Part shown: piece by piece, positions 60,654-64,000 of the stretch
How positions within the stretch are numbered: the first letter of the stretch is position 1
How the letters are laid out: each line of letters starts with the position of its first letter
DNA from: Pseudomonas mandelii
GTDB lineage: Bacteria; Pseudomonadota; Gammaproteobacteria; Pseudomonadales; Pseudomonadaceae
Assembly: GCF_024138395.1 (NCBI RefSeq)
Contig: NZ_JAMYDU010000002.1
Location: 124,001-188,000, forward strand
Direction of reading: 5' to 3'
DNA: 64,000 nucleotides
Made by a program: the position numbers and the translations under genes
The notes under the pieces: model-generated
Seen by the model: the letters and a program-made list of their open reading frames with translations, nothing else
The model's database searches: none
What the model was told of the DNA's origin: nothing

Positions 60654-62105
60654 TCAGCGTTGCGCTGCAGGTACGCCTTGCGGCTCGGCTTCGGTCTTGC
60701 CAGCGGCGGCTGGCGGATTGGCTGGCCATGCTTTCAGGTCCAGGTCCAGATCCGGGAACTTGCTCGAATCGAACACCGGGGTCTTGATGCCGGCAGCGCG
60801 CTGGTCATCGTAGTCACGCATGATACGCATGCCGACCTTGAACAGCAGGAACAGCGCGATCAGGTTCACGAACGCCAGCAGGGTCATGGTGATGTCGGCG
60901 AAGGCGAACACGGTGCCGAGGTTTTCGATGGCACCCCAAAAGATCAACACCAGTACCAGTGCGCGGTAGCCGATCAGCGCCTTGCGGTTTTCACCGAGCA
61001 TGAAGCGCAGGTTGTTCTCGCCCAGGTAGTAGTTGTAGAGGATCGAGGTGAACACGAACAACGCCAGGGCCACGGAGATGAACATCCGGCCCCATTCGCC
61101 GACCACGGCAGCCAGGGAGTTCTGGGTCAGGGCGATGCCGTCGCCTTCGAAGCCCGGGGTGTAGAAGCCCGACAGCAGGATCAGCAATGCGGTGCAGGTG
61201 CAGATCACGAAGGTGTCGAGGAATACGCTGAACGCCTGAACCACACCTTGCGAGACCGGGTGCTCGACCGAGGCCACAGCAGCCACGTTCGGCGCACTGC
61301 CCAGGCCTGCTTCGTTGGCAAACACGCCGCGCTTCACGCCCATGACAATGGCGCTACCGATCAGGCCGCCGAACGCCTGGTCCAGACCGAAGGCGCTTTT
61401 GACGATGGTGATCAACATGCCTGGAACGTGGTCGAACTGCAGCACGATCACGTAGATGGTCACGCCGATGTACACCAGAGTTTTCACCGGTACCAGCAGG
61501 TCAGCGACCTTGGCGATCCGCTTGATACCACCGATGAATACCAGACCCAGCAATACCGCCAGGCCAAGGCCGGTGTACGTGGTGTCGAGGCCGAAGGCGT
61601 TGTTCAGCGAGTGGGTTACGGCGTGGGCTTGCAGGCCGTTGAAGGCGAAGCCAAAGGTGATCAGCAGCAGGAACGCCATGATCATGCCCAACCAGCGTTT
61701 CTGCAGGCCGTGCTGGATGTAATAGGACGGGCCGCCACGGAACTGGCCTTCGGAGTCGCAGCGCTTGTAGAGCTGGCCGAGGGAGCATTCGAAGAAGCTG
61801 CTGGACATGCCGACCAGCGCGGTCACCCACATCCAGAACACCGCACCGGGGCCACCAAGGGTCACGGCGATGCCGACACCCGCGATGTTGCCCGCACCGA
61901 CGCGGCCGGCGAGGCTGAGCATCAGGGCCTGGAAAGAGCTGAGCTGGCCAGCGCTGCTTTTGAGGCTGTCACGGAACACCGCGAACATGTGAAAGAAATG
62001 ACGGAACTGAACGAAACGCGAGCGGATCGTGAAGTAGCTACCGAGCCCGACAATGAGCACGATCAGTACTTTCCCTGAGAGGAAGTCGTTGATGACTTCG
62101 AGCAT
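60654..62105 (-). CDS. Alanine/glycine:cation symporter (AGCS family)
   Basis: 483 residues and ten to eleven hydrophobic helices. Family marks: GRVGAGNIAGVGIAVTLGGPG near residue 65, QLYKRCDSEGQFRGGPSYYIQHGLQ and FANEAGLGSAPNVAAVA. It imports alanine, glycine or D-alanine together with Na+. The C-terminus has a soluble tail (DLDLDLKAWPANPPAAAG...). It precedes aspA on the same strand but with a 500-bp gap and a terminator, so it is probably separately transcribed. Confidence 0.92.
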   Translation of the reverse strand: MLEVINDFLSGKVLIVLIVGLGSYFTIRSRFVQFRHFFHMFAVFRDSLKSSAGQLSSFQALMLSLAGRVGAGNIAGVGIAVTLGGPGAVFWMWVTALVGMSSSFFECSLGQLYKRCDSEGQFRGGPSYYIQHGLQKRWLGMIMAFLLLITFGFAFNGLQAHAVTHSLNNAFGLDTTYTGLGLAVLLGLVFIGGIKRIAKVADLLVPVKTLVYIGVTIYVIVLQFDHVPGMLITIVKSAFGLDQAFGGLIGSAIVMGVKRGVFANEAGLGSAPNVAAVASVEHPVSQGVVQAFSVFLDTFVICTCTALLILLSGFYTPGFEGDGIALTQNSLAAVVGEWGRMFISVALALFVFTSILYNYYLGENNLRFMLGENRKALIGYRALVLVLIFWGAIENLGTVFAFADITMTLLAFVNLIALFLLFKVGMRIMRDYDDQRAAGIKTPVFDSSKFPDLDLDLKAWPANPPAAAGKTEAEPQGVPAAQR

Positions 62106-62369
62106 GGATTATTCCTCGCTATTTTTTGTGTGTGCAGATACTGGATGGACCGACACATCGCGTTACACCGGCTCGCGCGGGGCACAACAGGTGGATCGAG
62201 GTTCGTTCCGTTTCCATATCGCGGGTTTTATTAGTTCGGGTTTCGCATGGGTTTGGGCCTCGTTAACGACGACCGCTCACGCGAAGAGGGCCGGCACTAT
62301 ACCTAGGAGAGTGCCGTCCGTCTGCACGATTGTGGTGCAAGCGACGAAACGAGAGCGCTGCAAAATCAA

Positions 62370-62441
62370 AATCGCAGCCTTCGGCAGCTTCAATAGGGGT
62401 GTGTGTCAAACCCTGTAGAAGCCGTCGAAGGCTGCGATCTT
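62370..62441. repeat. Inverted repeat, GATCGCAGCCTTCGGCAGC family, copy 3
   Basis: AATCGCAGCCTTCGGCAGC and GAAGGCTGCGATCTTGG face each other over 72 bp, like the copies at 35882 and 49651. Confidence 0.75.
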
Positions 62442-62489
62442 GGCAGCACTGAAAACATTCAACATGTTGTGAAAATCCGCAAAAGGGTT

Positions 62490-62526
62490 AAAAAAAAGGG
62501 CTTGAGGGAGTAAATCCCCAAGCCCT
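62490..62526 (-). terminator. Rho-independent terminator of aspA
   Basis: On the minus strand a AGGGCTTGGGGA ... TCCCTCAAGCCCT hairpin is followed by a run of eight T residues, 86 bp after the aspA stop. Confidence 0.88.
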
Positions 62527-62611
62527 CAAAAGGTGAGAGGTGTCTAGTCCCTCGACCTGGTGAGCGTGGCTCTTCATGCTCTTGGTTAAAAGAGAAGGAG
62601 CCGGCGTTTGG

Positions 62612-64000
62612 TCAAGCCTTCAGAGGCACCAGACGCGGAGCGATCATGTTTTCCGGGCGCAGGATGTCGGCGAGCATTTCTTCGTCGAGCAAGCCTTCTT
62701 CGCGCACCAGTTCCAGCACGCCGCGGCCGCTTTCAAGAGCGATACGGGCAATGCGGGTGGCGTTTTCATAGCCGATGTACGGGTTCAGCGCGGTGACCAG
62801 GCCGATCGAGTGTTCGACCAGTTCACGGCAGCGCTCTTCGTTGGCGGTGATGCCGACGATGCAGTGCTCGCGCAGCATGTCCATGGCGCGCTGCAGCAGG
62901 CGGATCGAGTCGAAGATCTTGAAGGCGATCAGCGGCTCCATCACGTTCAATTGCAGCTGGCCGCCTTCGGCAGCGATGGTCAGGGCCAGGTCGTTGCCGA
63001 TGATCTGGAACGCAACCTGGTTCACGGCTTCCGGGATGACCGGGTTGACCTTGCCTGGCATGATCGAGCTGCCTGGCTGACGCGCTGGCAGGTTGATTTC
63101 GTTGATGCCGGTGCGTGGGCCGCTGGACAGCAGACGCAGGTCATTGCAGATCTTCGACAGCTTGACCGCGGTGCGCTTGAGCATGCCGGAGAACAGCACG
63201 AAGGCGCCCATGTCAGAAGTGGCTTCGATCAGGTCGGCGGCCGGCACCAGCGGTTGACCGCTAATGGTTGCCAGACGCTGAACGGCCAGGGCCTGGTAAC
63301 GCGGGTCAGCGTTAATGCCGGTACCGATCGCGGTGCCGCCCAGGTTCACTTCGGTCAGCAACTCAGGTGCCAGGGTTTTCAGACGCGCCAAGTCTTCGCT
63401 CAGGGTAGTGGCGAAGGCGCGGAATTCCTGACCCAGGGTCATCGGCACGGCGTCTTGCAGCTGGGTACGGCCCATCTTCAGAACGTGGCTGAATTCTTCA
63501 CCTTTGGCGGCGAACGACTGGATCAGGCTGTCTAGGCTGGCAAGCAGCGCGTCGTGACCCAACAGCAGACCCAGACGGATCGCGGTCGGGTAAGCGTCGT
63601 TGGTCGACTGCGCCATGTTCACGTCATTGTTCGGGTGCAGGTACTGGTATTCGCCCTTGCTGTGGCCCATGGCCTCCAGCGCGATGTTGGCGATGACTTC
63701 GTTGGCATTCATGTTGGTCGAAGTGCCAGCGCCGCCTTGAATCATGTCCACCACGAATTCTTCGTGGAAATCGCCGCGGATCAATCGGGCACAGGCTTCG
63801 CTAATGGCAGCGTGCTTGGCTTCGCTCAGGTGACCCAACTCGCGGTTGGCGTCAGCGGCGGCCTGTTTGACCATCGCCAGACCAACAACCAGTTTCGGGT
63901 AATGCGAAATCGGAACACCGGAGAGGCGGAAGTTATTCACCGCTCGCAGGGTCTGGATGCCGTAATACGCTTGAGCAGGCACTTCGAGTACGCCAAGCAG
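62612..64000 (-). CDS. aspA: Aspartate ammonia-lyase (start lies beyond the right edge)
   Basis: The frame continues past position 64000 (LLGVLEVPAQAYYGIQTLRAVNN in pieces at the edge), so at least the first dozen or so residues are missing from view. The 463 visible residues have TNMNANEVIANIAL, HPNNDVNMAQSTNDAYPTA and the fumarase/aspartase signature GSSIMPGKVNPVIPE. The enzyme converts aspartate to fumarate and ammonia. With the asparaginase at 59483 it would channel asparagine into the TCA cycle. Confidence 0.95.
   Translation of the reverse strand: MLGVLEVPAQAYYGIQTLRAVNNFRLSGVPISHYPKLVVGLAMVKQAAADANRELGHLSEAKHAAISEACARLIRGDFHEEFVVDMIQGGAGTSTNMNANEVIANIALEAMGHSKGEYQYLHPNNDVNMAQSTNDAYPTAIRLGLLLGHDALLASLDSLIQSFAAKGEEFSHVLKMGRTQLQDAVPMTLGQEFRAFATTLSEDLARLKTLAPELLTEVNLGGTAIGTGINADPRYQALAVQRLATISGQPLVPAADLIEATSDMGAFVLFSGMLKRTAVKLSKICNDLRLLSSGPRTGINEINLPARQPGSSIMPGKVNPVIPEAVNQVAFQIIGNDLALTIAAEGGQLQLNVMEPLIAFKIFDSIRLLQRAMDMLREHCIVGITANEERCRELVEHSIGLVTALNPYIGYENATRIARIALESGRGVLELVREEGLLDEEMLADILRPENMIAPRLVPLKA

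Larger units (their letters stand above)
62106..62611. other. 506-bp intergenic region
   Basis: Between the symporter start and the aspA stop. Holds a GATCGCAGCC-type inverted repeat (62370-62441) and the aspA terminator (62490-62526). The remainder (62106-62365) should contain the symporter promoter but shows no convincing gene. Confidence 0.6.

Noticed and set aside
60660..62078. Long open frame opposite the AGCS symporter (472 codons)
   Set aside because: It mirrors a well-recognised conserved gene. Its translation is rich in Gln, His and Arg with no domain. It is a codon-bias shadow.
62576..63535. 319-codon frame opposite aspA
   Set aside because: Shadow of aspA; no family match and unlikely composition.
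1..64000. CRISPR array, prophage, restriction or other defence island, tRNA or rRNA genes
   Set aside because: No regular direct repeats with spacers, no phage or integrase genes, and no tRNA-like cloverleaf noticed. The genes are ordinary chromosomal ones with conserved order.

Overview
The window reads as chromosomal DNA of a Pseudomonas of the P. fluorescens group. The evidence is about 60% GC coding sequence, many short inverted REP-type elements with the core GCGAGGCTTGCCCGCGAA, and the block uvrD / GGDEF-EAL / RpiR regulator / pycR / pycA / oadA, an order known from P. aeruginosa and P. putida. Two perfect 14-bp GTTCCACGTGGAAC palindromes (13027 and 25293) look like ParB-binding parS sites, which would place the window in the origin-proximal part of the chromosome. 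No rRNA, tRNA, prophage, insertion sequence or CRISPR array was seen.

Layout. 1-3.5 kb: end of a glycan-modification operon (glycosyltransferase, methyltransferase, acyltransferase, paralogous methyltransferase). 3.7-7.1 kb: a lipoprotein and exported-protein pair of unknown function. 7.1-9.8 kb: LysE-type exporter, Lrp-type regulator, dihydrolipoamide dehydrogenase. 10-16 kb: a tightly overlapping four-gene operon of three SPFH/band-7 membrane proteins (one with a 16-histidine tail) and a P1B metal ATPase without its own metal-binding domain. 16-19.5 kb: cyclopropane fatty acid synthase, cardiolipin synthase and a DUF3617 protein.

19.5-30 kb is a zinc-starvation island organised around two perfect Zur-box palindromes. 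Leftward from one box run folE2, znuC, znuB, znuA, a gamma-carbonic anhydrase, pyrC2 and a ThrRS-like protein that has lost its catalytic core. Around the other box lie dksA2, a zigA-type COG0523 GTPase and DUF1826 to the right, and a small secreted protein to the left. A second secreted protein and a second COG0523 GTPase close the island. The set combines uptake (ZnuABC), metal chaperoning (COG0523) and zinc-sparing paralogues (FolE2, DksA2, PyrC2).

30-43 kb holds housekeeping and membrane genes (pdxY, thioesterase, antiporter, SMI1/KNR4, Tim44-like, uvrD, a GGDEF/EAL protein, an RpiR regulator). 43-47 kb is two-subunit pyruvate carboxylase with its LysR regulator. 47-58 kb is accessory metabolism: autotransporter, polar amino-acid ABC transporter, homocysteine methyltransferase, two GNATs, a PaiB-like protein, and a MocR regulator whose linker carries an array of DnaA-box-like repeats. 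A polyamine-binding protein and an acetylpolyamine amidohydrolase follow. 58-64 kb ends with an AraC regulator, asparaginase, an alanine/sodium symporter and aspartate ammonia-lyase (cut by the window edge), which together suggest amino-acid catabolism.

All calls come from reading the sequence and from general knowledge of the families. No database search was possible.
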